55,734 bases of DNA from Mixta sp. Marseille-Q2659 (GTDB taxonomy: Bacteria; Pseudomonadota; Gammaproteobacteria; Enterobacterales; Enterobacteriaceae). Location of the stretch: contig NZ_CALNWY010000028.1 of assembly GCF_940807255.1 (NCBI RefSeq), positions 1 through 55,734 of the forward strand, given 5' to 3'. The stretch's first letter is position 1, and each line of letters begins with the position of its first letter. This document shows positions 8,800 through 17,026 of the stretch, in pieces. A program made the position numbers and the translations under genes. Below the pieces are notes generated by a model. The model was not told the DNA's origin and searched no databases. It saw only the letters and a list, made by a program, of their open reading frames with translations.

Positions 8800-8983
8800 T
8801 ATTGTGACCAACATCACAATTCCGAAACAAACCCACAGCAAAAAAGTGTGATGAATATCACTTATTGACCACGTTGCGCGGTGATAATTTCGGCGTTGTT
8901 GTTTTCAATAAGCGCTTTTATGTGATCTGAATCACCAAATATGGTCCGCGTACCTACCTCTAAATGTGATCTAACTCACTTTG
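8800..8983 (+). promoter_or_regulatory. CRP-site array of the mtl promoter
   Basis: Four sites fit the CRP pattern TGTGA-N6-TCACA: TGTGACCAACATCACA at 8803-8818 (perfect), TGTGATGAATATCACT at 8847-8862, TGTGATCTGAATCACC at 8921-8936 and TGTGATCTAACTCACT at 8965-8980. A fifth, half-matching TGTGATCTGAC lies at 8770. The E. coli mtlA promoter also has several CRP sites. The array implies strong cAMP-CRP control of mannitol use. Confidence 0.85.
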
Positions 8984-9122
8984 GCCGCCTCACTACGCAG
9001 CGTCATAAACTAGTGCTAGAGTCCGCCTGCATACAGTAATTCGACGGTTCCCCGCCGAAACGTCTTAACAAAATCACGCGCTCTCTTATTTGTCAGCGCG
9101 TAACAATAAGGGGTGTGTTTTT

Positions 9123-11042
9123 ATGTCCTCATCAGTCAAGGTCAAGGTTCAAAGCTTTGGTCGCTTTCTGAGTAATATGGTGATGCCCAATATCGGTGCG
9201 TTTATCGCCTGGGGTATCATCACCGCGTTATTTATTCCTACCGGCTGGTTGCCTAACGAAACGTTAGCGAAACTGGTTGGCCCGATGATCACCTATCTGC
9301 TGCCGCTGCTTATCGGTTATACCGGCGGACGCCTGGTTGGCGGCGATCGCGGCGGCGTGGTCGGCGCAATCACTACCATGGGCGTGATCGTCGGCGCGGA
9401 TATGCCGATGTTCCTCGGCTCGATGATTGCTGGTCCGCTGGGCGGCTGGGCAATCAAAACCTTTGACCGCGCGGTAGACGGCAAGATTAAAAGCGGCTTC
9501 GAGATGTTGGTTAACAACTTCTCCGCCGGGATTATCGGCATGCTGCTGGCGATTCTGGCTTTCCTCGCCATTGGCCCGCTGGTAGAAGGGCTCTCGCATA
9601 TTCTGGCCGCTGGCGTGAATATCATGGTGCAGAATAACCTGCTGCCGCTGACCTCGATCTTTGTTGAACCGGCGAAAATCTTGTTCCTCAACAACGCCAT
9701 CAACCACGGCATCTTCTCGCCTCTGGGTATCCAGCAGGCCAGCGAAGCCGGTAAATCGATCTTCTTCCTGATTGAAGCCAACCCGGGTCCAGGCATGGGT
9801 GTGCTGATGGCCTATATGTTCTTTGGCCGTGGCAATGCGAAACAGTCCGCAGGCGGCGCAGCGATTATCCACTTCCTGGGCGGCATCCATGAGATCTACT
9901 TCCCGTATGTGCTGATGTCGCCGCGCCTGCTGCTGGCAGTGATCCTGGGCGGTATGACCGGCGTCTTTACCCTGACGCTGCTGAACGGCGGCCTGGTTTC
10001 TCCGGCGTCTCCGGGTTCTATCCTTGCGGTGCTGGCAATGACGCCAAAAGGCGCCTACTTCGCCAATATCGCCGCGATCGTGGCCGCTTTCGCCGTCTCC
10101 TTCGTGGTCTCCGCTATCCTGCTGAAAACCAGCAAAGTGAAAGACGAAGACGATATTGAAGCCGCAACCCGTCGTATGCAGGACATGAAAGCGCAGTCGA
10201 AAGGTCAGGCAGGCGCGCCTGCCGCCGCTGGCATGAACGGCGACCTGAGCCACGTGCGCAAAATCATCGTGGCCTGCGATGCCGGTATGGGCTCCAGCGC
10301 CATGGGCGCGGGCGTGCTGCGTAAGAAAGTGCAGGATGCCGGGCTGTCGCAGATTTCCGTGACCAATACCGCCATCAATGCGCTGCCGGGCGATGTTGAC
10401 CTGGTGATCACTCACCGTGACCTTACCGAGCGCGCCATGCGTCAGGCGCCGCACGCGCAGCATATTTCGCTGAATAACTTCCTCGACAGCGGCCTGTACA
10501 GCGATCTGACCGCCCGTCTGGTGGATGCGCAGCGCAGCGCGGTTCATCGCGAAAAGGTCAACGCCACCCTGAGCGACAGCTTCGACAGTAGCAACGAACA
10601 CCTGTTTAAGCTCAGCGCTGAGAACATCTTCCTCGGCCAGCACGCCGCCAGCAAAGAAGAGGCGATCCGCTTCGCCGGCGAGCAGTTGGTGAAAGGCGGT
10701 TATGTTGAGCCAGAATATGTCGATGCAATGCTGGAACGTGAGAAACTGACCCCGACCTATCTGGGCGAGTCCATTGCGGTGCCGCACGGAACGGTCGACG
10801 CGAAAGATCGCGTGCTGAAAACCGGCGTGGTGTTCTGCCAGTATCCGCAGGGCGTTCGCTTCGGTGAAGAAGAGGATGACATTGCTCGCCTGGTGATTGG
10901 TATCGCTGCCCGTAACAACGAGCATATCCAGGTCATCACCAGCCTGACCAACGCGCTGGATGATGAAAGCGTGATTGAGCGTCTGGCCAACACCAATAGT
11001 GTCCAGGAAGTGCTGGAGCTGCTTACCGGTCAGCCAGCCTAA
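9123..11042 (+). CDS. mtlA: MtlA, mannitol-specific PTS enzyme IICBA
   Basis: A 639-residue inner-membrane protein (E. coli MtlA has 637) that takes up mannitol and releases mannitol 1-phosphate inside. Domain order is IIC, IIB, IIA. The N-terminal IIC (residues 1 to about 340) carries membrane segments and the GGIHEIYFPYVLM motif. IIB has the phosphorylated Cys in ACDAGMGSSAMG near residue 385. IIA has the phosphorylated His in SIAVPHGTVDAK near residue 554. The start MSSSVKVKVQSFGRF was chosen by family alignment, with an AAGGGGTG ribosome site upstream. It is the first gene of mtlADR and lies behind the CRP-site array. Confidence 0.97.
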   Translation: MSSSVKVKVQSFGRFLSNMVMPNIGAFIAWGIITALFIPTGWLPNETLAKLVGPMITYLLPLLIGYTGGRLVGGDRGGVVGAITTMGVIVGADMPMFLGSMIAGPLGGWAIKTFDRAVDGKIKSGFEMLVNNFSAGIIGMLLAILAFLAIGPLVEGLSHILAAGVNIMVQNNLLPLTSIFVEPAKILFLNNAINHGIFSPLGIQQASEAGKSIFFLIEANPGPGMGVLMAYMFFGRGNAKQSAGGAAIIHFLGGIHEIYFPYVLMSPRLLLAVILGGMTGVFTLTLLNGGLVSPASPGSILAVLAMTPKGAYFANIAAIVAAFAVSFVVSAILLKTSKVKDEDDIEAATRRMQDMKAQSKGQAGAPAAAGMNGDLSHVRKIIVACDAGMGSSAMGAGVLRKKVQDAGLSQISVTNTAINALPGDVDLVITHRDLTERAMRQAPHAQHISLNNFLDSGLYSDLTARLVDAQRSAVHREKVNATLSDSFDSSNEHLFKLSAENIFLGQHAASKEEAIRFAGEQLVKGGYVEPEYVDAMLEREKLTPTYLGESIAVPHGTVDAKDRVLKTGVVFCQYPQGVRFGEEEDDIARLVIGIAARNNEHIQVITSLTNALDDESVIERLANTNSVQEVLELLTGQPA

Positions 11043-11059
11043 TCCATCGTTTATATGGA

Positions 11060-11120
11060 GGGGCCGCTCTGCCCGGCCCCGCTATCAGGGCAAGGCAGAT
11101 CTTGCCCCTTTTTTATTTTA
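11060..11120 (+). terminator. Intercistronic hairpins between mtlA and mtlD
   Basis: Two consecutive hairpins lie in the 93-bp gap. The first is GGGGCCG/CGGCCCC (11060-11080). The second is GGGCAAG-GCAGAT-CTTGCCC (11088-11107), followed by CTTTTTTATTTT, a complete Rho-independent terminator signature. It would reduce transcription of mtlD and mtlR relative to mtlA, or protect the 3' end of an mtlA message. Confidence 0.8.
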
Positions 11121-11135
11121 AAGGTTATCGCAACG

Positions 11136-12284
11136 ATGAAAGCATTACATTTCGGCGCCGGTAATATCGGTCGTGGTTTTATCGGCAAACTGCTGGCGGA
11201 CGCCGGTATTGAACTGGTTTTCGCTGACGTCAATCAGGCGGTGCTGGACGCGTTAAACGCCCGTCATCAGTATCCGGTACATGTAGTCGGCGAGCAGGCG
11301 CAAGTCGAAACCGTGACCGGCGTCAGCGCGGTAAACAGCACCAGCGACGACATCATTGACCTGGTTGCCGAGGTAGATATTGTTACCACGGCGGTTGGCC
11401 CACAGATTCTGGAACGCATCGCAGGCAGCATCGCGCGCGGCCTGGCCAAACGCAGTGATAGCGCTAACTCCCGTCCGCTGAATATTATCGCCTGTGAAAA
11501 TATGGTGCGCGGCACCAGCCAGCTGAAACAGCATGTACTGGCTGCCCTGCCGGAAAATTATCACGCCTGGGTTGAACAGCATGTCGGCTTTGTCGATTCC
11601 GCCGTGGATCGTATCGTGCCGCCCAGCGAAGCGGGCAGCAGCGATCCGCTGGAAGTAACGGTCGAAACCTTCAGCGAATGGATCGTTGATAAAACGCAGT
11701 TCAAAGGCACGCTGCCTGATATTCCCGGCATGGAACTGACCGACAACCTGATGGCGTTTGTTGAGCGCAAGCTGTTTACGCTGAACACCGGCCACGCGAT
11801 CACCGCTTATCTCGGTCAGTTGGCGGGCCATCAAACCATTCGCGACGCGATTCTCGATCCGGCGATACGTGCGGTGGTGAAAGGCGCGATGCAGGAAAGC
11901 GGCGCGGTGCTGATCAAGCGCTACGGCTTTGATGCGGAAAAACATGCCGCCTACATCGAAAAGATTTTGGGCCGCTTTGAAAACCCTTACCTGAAAGATG
12001 ACGTTGAGCGCGTTGGCCGCCAGCCGCTGCGCAAGCTGAGCGCGGGCGATCGCCTGATCAAGCCGACGCTGGGCACGCTGGAGTATCAGCTGCCGCACAA
12101 TAACCTGGTGACAGGCATCGCCGCCGCCATGCATTATCGCAGCACGCAGGATCCGCAAGCGCAGGAGCTTGAAGCATTACTGGAAAAAGTGGGCCCGCAG
12201 GCCGCGCTGGCGCAGGTTTCCGGCCTCGATGCCAACAGCGAAGTCGTTGCCGCAGTGGTTAAGGCCTATGCCGCAATGCCATAA
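11136..12284 (+). CDS. mtlD: MtlD, mannitol-1-phosphate 5-dehydrogenase
   Basis: A 382-residue protein, the same length as E. coli MtlD. It oxidises the mannitol 1-phosphate made by MtlA to fructose 6-phosphate with NAD. The N-terminal Rossmann fold is seen in [17 protein letters not shown], with the GxGxxG-type nucleotide loop. The conserved lysine of the polyol dehydrogenase family lies in the [18 protein letters not shown] stretch near residue 213. The start is the ATG of MKALHFG; the frame stays open upstream through the terminator hairpins but has no family similarity there. The stop overlaps the mtlR start by one base (TAATG). Confidence 0.96.
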   Translation: MKALHFGAGNIGRGFIGKLLADAGIELVFADVNQAVLDALNARHQYPVHVVGEQAQVETVTGVSAVNSTSDDIIDLVAEVDIVTTAVGPQILERIAGSIARGLAKRSDSANSRPLNIIACENMVRGTSQLKQHVLAALPENYHAWVEQHVGFVDSAVDRIVPPSEAGSSDPLEVTVETFSEWIVDKTQFKGTLPDIPGMELTDNLMAFVERKLFTLNTGHAITAYLGQLAGHQTIRDAILDPAIRAVVKGAMQESGAVLIKRYGFDAEKHAAYIEKILGRFENPYLKDDVERVGRQPLRKLSAGDRLIKPTLGTLEYQLPHNNLVTGIAAAMHYRSTQDPQAQELEALLEKVGPQAALAQVSGLDANSEVVAAVVKAYAAMP

Positions 12285-12898
12285 TGCGCACGCTCCCGAT
12301 GCGGTTTAGCGGCGAGCAACAAGGGCACAGCCAGCCTGTGCCCCCGCGCAGCATGATAAATGTACAGGCAACAATGGAAGAGAAGCAGGCTTTTGAAAAT
12401 CGGGTGCTGGAGCGTCTGAATGCCGGACGCTCGGTAAGAAGCTTCCTGATTGCCGCCGTAGAGCTGTTGACCGAAGCGGTCAATCGGCTGGTGCTGCAAG
12501 TGTTTCGCAAGGATGATTATGCGGTGAAATATGCCGTCGAACCGCTGTTGCTGGGCGACGGGCCGCTGGGCGAAATGTCGGTCAGGCTGAAGCTGATTTA
12601 CGGCCTCGGCGTGATTAGTCGCCATGAATATGAAGACTGCGAACTGCTGATGGCGCTGCGTGAAGAACTCGATCACGACGATACGGAATATCGCTTCAGC
12701 GACGATGAGATCCTGGGGCCGTTCGGCGAGCTGCACTGCGTCACCGCCTGGCCGCCGCGTCCCGATTTTTCAGCTGACGATGAACAGCTGCGGGCGATGC
12801 AGCAGCAGCGTTATCAGCAGGTGCTACGCTCCACCATGGTTCTCTCGCTGACCGAGCTGATTTCCCGCATTAGCATGAAGCAGGCCTTTAAAAAGTAG
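12284..12898 (+). CDS. mtlR: MtlR, mannitol operon repressor
   Basis: A 204-residue helical protein that aligns with E. coli MtlR from VQATMEEKQAFENRVLERLNAG onward. MtlR represses the mtl operon, although it lacks a recognisable DNA-binding domain, and how it does so is not settled. The conserved core RKDDYAVKYAVEPLL and the C-terminal STMVLSLTELISRISMK are intact. The N-terminal 25 residues differ from E. coli; translation could start at ATG 12284, coupled to the mtlD stop, or at an internal ATG (MINVQ, 12353). It is the last gene of the operon. Confidence 0.9.
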   Translation: MRTLPMRFSGEQQGHSQPVPPRSMINVQATMEEKQAFENRVLERLNAGRSVRSFLIAAVELLTEAVNRLVLQVFRKDDYAVKYAVEPLLLGDGPLGEMSVRLKLIYGLGVISRHEYEDCELLMALREELDHDDTEYRFSDDEILGPFGELHCVTAWPPRPDFSADDEQLRAMQQQRYQQVLRSTMVLSLTELISRISMKQAFKK

Positions 12899-12958
12899 CC
12901 CCGCGCCCTGCCGCTTTTCGTGTATCATAGCGGCCAGTCATCAGTACAGGTAATAGCC

Positions 12959-13321
12959 ATGAAAGAGCAGGAAAAAGCCGAAATCAAGCGCCTCAGCGAC
13001 CAGCTGGACGCGCTCAATCGTAAAGAGCCGATGTTGCTGGAATCGGGCGATGCGGAGAAACTCGGCGCGCTGCTGAAAGAAAAAGAGACGCTGGTCAAAG
13101 AGATCGAGCGCTTACGCAACGTACGCGAGCAGAAGCTGAGCAAAGAAGCGCAGAAGCTACAGAAACTGCCCTTCAGCCGAGCCATCACTAAAAAAGAGCA
13201 GGCGAACCTGGGCGCGTTAAAGAAAAGCGTGCGCGGCCTGATCGTGGTTCACCCGATGACCGCGTTGGGCAAAGAGATGGGCCTGAAAGAGATGACCGGC
13301 TTCGCGCCAAAAGCGTTTTGA
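12959..13321 (+). CDS. yibL: YibL, ribosome-associated protein
   Basis: A 120-residue, highly charged, coiled-coil protein equal in length to E. coli YibL. It opens [19 protein letters not shown] and has the strongly conserved tail [29 protein letters not shown]. coli YibL is reported to associate with ribosomes; its role is unclear. The start is the ATG aligned with the family. A good -10 element (TATCAT) lies in the 60-bp gap after mtlR, suggesting its own promoter. It is convergent with the VirK-family gene. Confidence 0.92.
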   Translation: MKEQEKAEIKRLSDQLDALNRKEPMLLESGDAEKLGALLKEKETLVKEIERLRNVREQKLSKEAQKLQKLPFSRAITKKEQANLGALKKSVRGLIVVHPMTALGKEMGLKEMTGFAPKAF

Positions 13322-13328
13322 TCCCAGG

Positions 13329-13347
13329 CCGGGTTGATTAAACCCGG
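13329..13347. terminator. Hairpin between convergent yibL and VirK-family genes
   Basis: CCGGGTT-GATTA-AACCCGG forms a 7-bp stem that overlaps the stop codon of the minus-strand gene. No T-run follows, so a role in termination is tentative. Confidence 0.45.
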
Positions 13348-14291
13348 TCAGTCCCCTTCCCCGCCACAATATCCGACAGCTGCTGTTCCAGCGTATCCAT
13401 AAACTCATAGCGACGACGATACTCGGCGCGTTTTTTACTGGCGATCTCCTCCAGCGGTTTACGCGGCATCGCTAACGGCAGTTGATATAACCCATTCGGC
13501 AGCGCTTCCCCGGTCAGTGAAAGCCAGAATTCGCTGTAGCTGGCATGGAACACCTCTTTTTTGCTGTGACGGTAACGCAGGCTGCGGAACACGTGCGTTT
13601 CATCACCCACCGCCTGAATCTGTTTAACCTGGCAGCGTCCGGCAAGATAAAACAGCGTTTCCATCAGCACTCGTTTTGGGAATAAGCCATGAGCCGATTT
13701 GGTTGCGTCACGAATAATATCAGCATTTACCGTTTTGCGCGGTCCCTGCAGGCCGCCAATTAACAGCGCCAGCTCCCCAGCCTGCTCAATAAAAGAGAAA
13801 GAGAGCGAGGCAATGGTTACCGCGTTATATAACAACACCAGCGTAATTTCGCCTTCACGATCGTAGCGTCCGGTGCTGCAAACCACCTCAAACCGATCGT
13901 CATTTTTGCCGCTCAGCCGCGCCATGACCTGATCGACCGGCGACAGGAAAAGCTTATACAGCGAGCGCGGAAGCCGCTGCACGGTGTCGTAATGGGCCAG
14001 CAGCGCCTGCGCGCGCTGTTTCACGCTAAAGTTAGCGCAAAGATAAGGGCGATGAATTTTGGCTGGCAGCAGGCCCTGAATCAGCAACGCCTGGCGCATT
14101 GCCGGTAATTCCGACATCCGTTCCATATAAGAAAAGGTGGTAACCGGATAGGCCAGCGAGCGCAGCAGGAATTTCAGCCGAAAACGGCGGCATTCCCATA
14201 ATTTATTTGGCTTAAATTTACCGCGGCTTAACTGGAAAAAGAGTGAACCCGTTGAAAGTTCGGGTACAGGACTTTCAGTAATAATAGACAT
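13338..14291 (-). CDS. VirK/YbjX family protein (DUF535)
   Basis: A 317-residue protein of the VirK/YbjX (DUF535) family. Members in Salmonella and Shigella affect virulence factor localisation or resistance to antimicrobial peptides; the biochemical activity is unknown. Family features visible are YLCANFSVKQRAQALLAHY, the central FSFIEQAGELALLIGGLQGP and RVLMETLFYLAGRCQVKQIQAVGDETHVFR. The chosen start MSIITESPVPEL has no strong ribosome site; an upstream in-frame ATG at 14345 would add 18 hydrophobic residues (MIFAGVISAHYFLWLINI), which could be a membrane anchor, so the start is uncertain. Confidence 0.82.
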   Translation of the reverse strand: MSIITESPVPELSTGSLFFQLSRGKFKPNKLWECRRFRLKFLLRSLAYPVTTFSYMERMSELPAMRQALLIQGLLPAKIHRPYLCANFSVKQRAQALLAHYDTVQRLPRSLYKLFLSPVDQVMARLSGKNDDRFEVVCSTGRYDREGEITLVLLYNAVTIASLSFSFIEQAGELALLIGGLQGPRKTVNADIIRDATKSAHGLFPKRVLMETLFYLAGRCQVKQIQAVGDETHVFRSLRYRHSKKEVFHASYSEFWLSLTGEALPNGLYQLPLAMPRKPLEEIASKKRAEYRRRYEFMDTLEQQLSDIVAGKGTDRV

Positions 14292-14461
14292 AATATTTAT
14301 CAGCCATAGAAAATAATGCGCTGATATTACGCCAGCGAATATCAACAGAAAGTTAATATTGCGCTAATAAACGTGGTGAAAGAGCGAATTTCATTTATTA
14401 ATAAAGCCGCATTTATGGTCTTATTAAACAAAGGTTAAATGGAACACTATTTCAAAATAAA

Positions 14462-14486
14462 ACCGGCGGGTTATTTCCCCGCCGGT
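14462..14486. terminator. Bidirectional terminator downstream of sodA
   Basis: ACCGGCGGG and CCCGCCGGT form a 9-bp stem flanked by A/T-rich runs (CAAAATAAA on the left, AAAATTTAT on the right). It ends sodA transcription on the minus strand and can act in the other direction too. Confidence 0.8.
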
Positions 14487-14511
14487 AAAATTTATCGCTC
14501 AGCTTATTCGC

Positions 14512-15129
14512 TTATTTTGCGTTAGCGAAACGTGCTGCAGCTTCGTCCCAGTTAACCACGTTCCAGAACGCTTTAATATAGTCAGGACGTTTGTTCTGGT
14601 ATTTCAGGTAGTAAGCGTGTTCCCACACGTCCAGGCCCAGAATTGGGTAGCCGGAAGCGCCAGAAATTGCTTCGCCCATCAGCGGGCTATCCTGGTTAGC
14701 GGTAGAGACCACTGCCAGTTTGTCGCCTTTTTTCACCAGCCACGCCCAGCCTGAACCGAAGCGGGTAGCGGCGGCTTTCTCAAACTCTTCCTGGAATTTT
14801 TCCACGCTGCCGAAATCTTTTTCGATGGCGGCCTTCAGTTCGCCCTGCAGAGTGGTGCCGGTTTTCAGACCTTTCCAGAACAGGCTGTGGTTGTAGTGGC
14901 CGCCTGCGTTGTTGCGCAGTACGGTTTTTTTCTCAGCCGGAACCAGATCCAGTTTGGTGATCAGCTCGTCTACCGGCAGGTCGGCGAATTCGGTGCCTTC
15001 CAGCGCCGCGTTGGCGTTGTTAACGTAGGTCTGGTGATGTTTGGTGTGATGGATTTCCATCGTCTGCTTGTCGAAATGCGGTTCCAGTGCGTCGTATGCG
15101 TAAGGCAGGGATGGCAGTGAATAACTCAT
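14512..15129 (-). CDS. sodA: SodA, manganese superoxide dismutase
   Basis: A 205-residue cytoplasmic enzyme (E. coli 206) that converts superoxide to peroxide and oxygen. The Mn ligands can be placed: His in [10 protein letters not shown] (about 27), His in [10 protein letters not shown] (about 81), and Asp and His in [10 protein letters not shown] (about 167 and 171). The start is the ATG of [15 protein letters not shown]; the in-frame ATGs just upstream (MEMMN) lie within the ribosome site region. It is monocistronic, with a terminator downstream and a symmetric operator-like site upstream. Confidence 0.97.
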   Translation of the reverse strand: MSYSLPSLPYAYDALEPHFDKQTMEIHHTKHHQTYVNNANAALEGTEFADLPVDELITKLDLVPAEKKTVLRNNAGGHYNHSLFWKGLKTGTTLQGELKAAIEKDFGSVEKFQEEFEKAAATRFGSGWAWLVKKGDKLAVVSTANQDSPLMGEAISGASGYPILGLDVWEHAYYLKYQNKRPDYIKAFWNVVNWDEAAARFANAK

Positions 15130-15192
15130 GTTCATCATCTCCATTTATTGTAGGAGCGGCACTTTTAGTTGTAAGCACCGCGTAAGCAGTCG

Positions 15193-15217
15193 GATCATTA
15201 TAGTTAAATTAATGATC
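15193..15217 (-). promoter_or_regulatory. Symmetric operator-like site upstream of sodA
   Basis: GATCATTA (15193-15200) and TAATGATC (15210-15217) form an inverted repeat about 65 bp before the sodA start. It resembles the AT-rich, NATNAT-based Fur box that represses sodA in E. coli. The identity of the regulator is inferred from that parallel. Confidence 0.45.
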
Positions 15218-15522
15218 GGGAAAAGGATTATCAATGCCCTTCTCTTTATAAGGATATAACAGATTTGTCTGATGATCGCTCAATCTGGGTAAGCAAAAAA
15301 CTGCGGGCGGCAAGCGCGAAGCCTGGTATGGCAGGAAAGTAGCGGACAGCGCGCGCGTCACCACGATGTTCTGCGCCTGTGCCAACATGATGCTGAATGT
15401 CAGGCAGGAAAAAACGCACTCTTAATATTTCCCTGAAAATAATAAGCCTGTTTCACAGGCTACTGATAAGGCGTTTATAAATTAATATTATGCCAAATAA
15501 CGTAGGCGATAATAATAAAAGC
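15218..15522. other. Gene-free stretch between sodA and the microcin-like gene
   Basis: No gene was recognised here. The only clear structure is a small hairpin, AGCCTG-TTTCA-CAGGCT, at 15445-15461. The only short open frame seen (19 codons from 15369) has no ribosome site and no recognisable product. Confidence 0.4.
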
Positions 15523-15543
15523 AGCCTTGTATATTACAAGGCT
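15523..15543 (-). terminator. Terminator of the microcin-like gene
   Basis: AGCCTTGTA-TAT-TACAAGGCT is a perfect 9-bp stem, 25 bases after the stop codon of the small gene on the minus strand. It is followed on that strand by GCTTTTATTATT, a T-rich tail. Confidence 0.75.
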
Positions 15544-15568
15544 ACTTAATTCAATCAGTATGCATTAT

Positions 15569-15862
15569 TTATAACGCGACAGGCGCCGGCAGCGGTACCG
15601 GCGGCGTTTCTGTGCCGTTGCCTGCGTTATTAAACATGCCGCTTACGGCCGAAATGACTGCCGCAGCGCCCAAACCTAAGCCTAATAACCAATGCAGCGG
15701 GCAATAAGGCACTAAAGCAATAGAGGCGAGGCCCGCTCCAGCCAGCGTAGCGGCCGTATTGCCGCCGCTAATATTGTAAGCCAGGCCAGCGCCGATAAAC
15801 GGAGCTGAAAAAAAGAAACCGCCAGAAACCGAGCTTATTTCTGTTGAAGTTAGCACTCTCAT
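15569..15862 (-). CDS. Orphan double-glycine-leader peptide, candidate microcin/bacteriocin precursor
   Basis: A 97-residue peptide beginning MRVLTSTEISSVSGG. This has the hallmarks of a double-glycine leader of class II microcins: Leu at -12, Glu-Ile at -8/-7 and Val-Ser-Gly-Gly before the cut. The 82-residue remainder is hydrophobic and Gly/Ala-rich, with GxxxG-like runs (GAGLAYNISGG, LLGLGLGAAAVISAVSG), one Cys (VPYCPLHW) and a Pro-rich tail (ETPPVPLPAPVAL). This would suit membrane insertion. A ribosome site (AAGGAC) precedes the ATG, and a terminator follows. No peptidase-containing ABC exporter or recognisable immunity gene lies within the window. Alternatives: a small membrane protein with a chance GG motif, or a peptide exported by a system elsewhere. 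No known microcin was recognised. Confidence 0.65.
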   Translation of the reverse strand: MRVLTSTEISSVSGGFFFSAPFIGAGLAYNISGGNTAATLAGAGLASIALVPYCPLHWLLGLGLGAAAVISAVSGMFNNAGNGTETPPVPLPAPVAL

Positions 15863-16014
15863 AGTAAGTCCTTTTATTTATGGAGAAACGACAAAATTTT
15901 CTAAAGGAATTACGGTAAAGCAGCGAGATTCAACATTAACCTTTCTAAAAAGACAACGAGGCGACGCAGCAATAACTTCTTTATAAATGCTTCATTACTA
16001 AATCAGCTAACGTT

Positions 16015-16845
16015 TCAGGATGAAATCAGCCGCTGCGGATGGGTATAAACCGTAGCGCGGCCAGGCTTACTAAAGCCCACCAGCGTCAAGTTACTGCGTT
16101 CGGCTACTTCAACTGCCAGCCGGGTTGCGGCAGAGACGGCAAACAGGATTTCGACGCCGCACATCGCTGACTTCTGTACCATTTCATAGCTGGCGCGACT
16201 GGAAACCAGCGCCGCGCCGCGCACCCAGCCGCGACGGCTGCGATAGCCCAACAGCTTATCCAGCGCTACGTGACGGCCTACATCTTCGCAGCCGCCTGCC
16301 AGTTCGCCGCTTTCGGATATCCACGCCGCGGCATGCGTACAGCCGGTAAGCTGCCCGACCGGTTGATAATCTTTCAGCTGATGCAGGGCGCTATCCAGCC
16401 GGCTTAAATCAAATGTCTGGGTGAACGGCAGCGGCTGAATCGGCTTGCCGATGTCATTAAGCTGTTCGACGCCGCACACGCCGCAGCCGGTACGTCCGGC
16501 CATTGCCCGACGCTGCGCTTTCAGTGCCATAAAGCGGCGGCTGGACAGCTCGATTTGCACTTCAATGCCGTTGCAGCCCGGCACCACATCCATACCGTAA
16601 ATCTCTTCCGGCGCGACGATAATGCCTTCCGACAGCGAAAAGCCGAGTGCGAACGCCTCCAGATCTTTCGGCGTACTCATCATTACCACATGGGAAATAC
16701 CGTTATAAACCAGCGCTACCGGCACTTCATCGGCCAGCCAGTCGCTACGGGAGTCCGTCAGCGCATCACGTTGCCACACCTGCGTTTCGCTGAGGCCTGT
16801 GAGGTTATTCACAGCATAGGCATTTTTTTGATCATCAGATTTCAA
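16015..16845 (-). CDS. fdhD: FdhD, sulfurtransferase for formate dehydrogenase maturation
   Basis: A 276-residue cytoplasmic protein that passes sulfur from IscS to the molybdenum cofactor before it is inserted into formate dehydrogenase. The reactive CxxC is seen in [13 protein letters not shown] near residue 120. Conserved FdhD blocks include [29 protein letters not shown] and [27 protein letters not shown]. It is divergent from fdoG with 181 bp between the starts, the arrangement found in E. coli, and serves that operon's product. Confidence 0.95.
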   Translation of the reverse strand: MKSDDQKNAYAVNNLTGLSETQVWQRDALTDSRSDWLADEVPVALVYNGISHVVMMSTPKDLEAFALGFSLSEGIIVAPEEIYGMDVVPGCNGIEVQIELSSRRFMALKAQRRAMAGRTGCGVCGVEQLNDIGKPIQPLPFTQTFDLSRLDSALHQLKDYQPVGQLTGCTHAAAWISESGELAGGCEDVGRHVALDKLLGYRSRRGWVRGAALVSSRASYEMVQKSAMCGVEILFAVSAATRLAVEVAERSNLTLVGFSKPGRATVYTHPQRLISS

Positions 16846-17026
16846 TTTACGTCTACCTGGTTATAACAACCACACAAAATAGGTGGTAATCTTAGCCCGC
16901 TTATCAATTCGGGATTTGCCTCGCAATTCTGAACCTGTGACCCGCACATCGCAAAAAAATCACTGCACAAAAAGTGCGGGCTACCGATAACCATTAAACA
17001 GCAAAGTCGTTCCACAAGGAAAAACC
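16846..17026. promoter_or_regulatory. fdhD-fdoG divergent promoter region
   Basis: 181 bp between divergent starts. The fdoG ribosome site is CACAAGGAAAAACC before ATG 17027. The AT-rich part next to fdhD (TATAACAACCACACAAAATAGG) probably holds the fdhD promoter. No defined operator was recognised. Confidence 0.4.

Noticed and set aside
8609..8836. Short Lys/Arg-rich open frame on the minus strand
   Set aside because: Its composition follows the pyrimidine-rich strand bias, and it overlaps CRP sites of the mtl promoter.
9264..10925. Long open frame antisense to mtlA
   Set aside because: It is the complement of a conserved coding sequence with no ribosome site and His/Gln-rich nonsense composition. 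The same holds for the long antisense frames over fdoG (18386-20104), glyS (31008-32342) and the sugar kinase (39606-40520).
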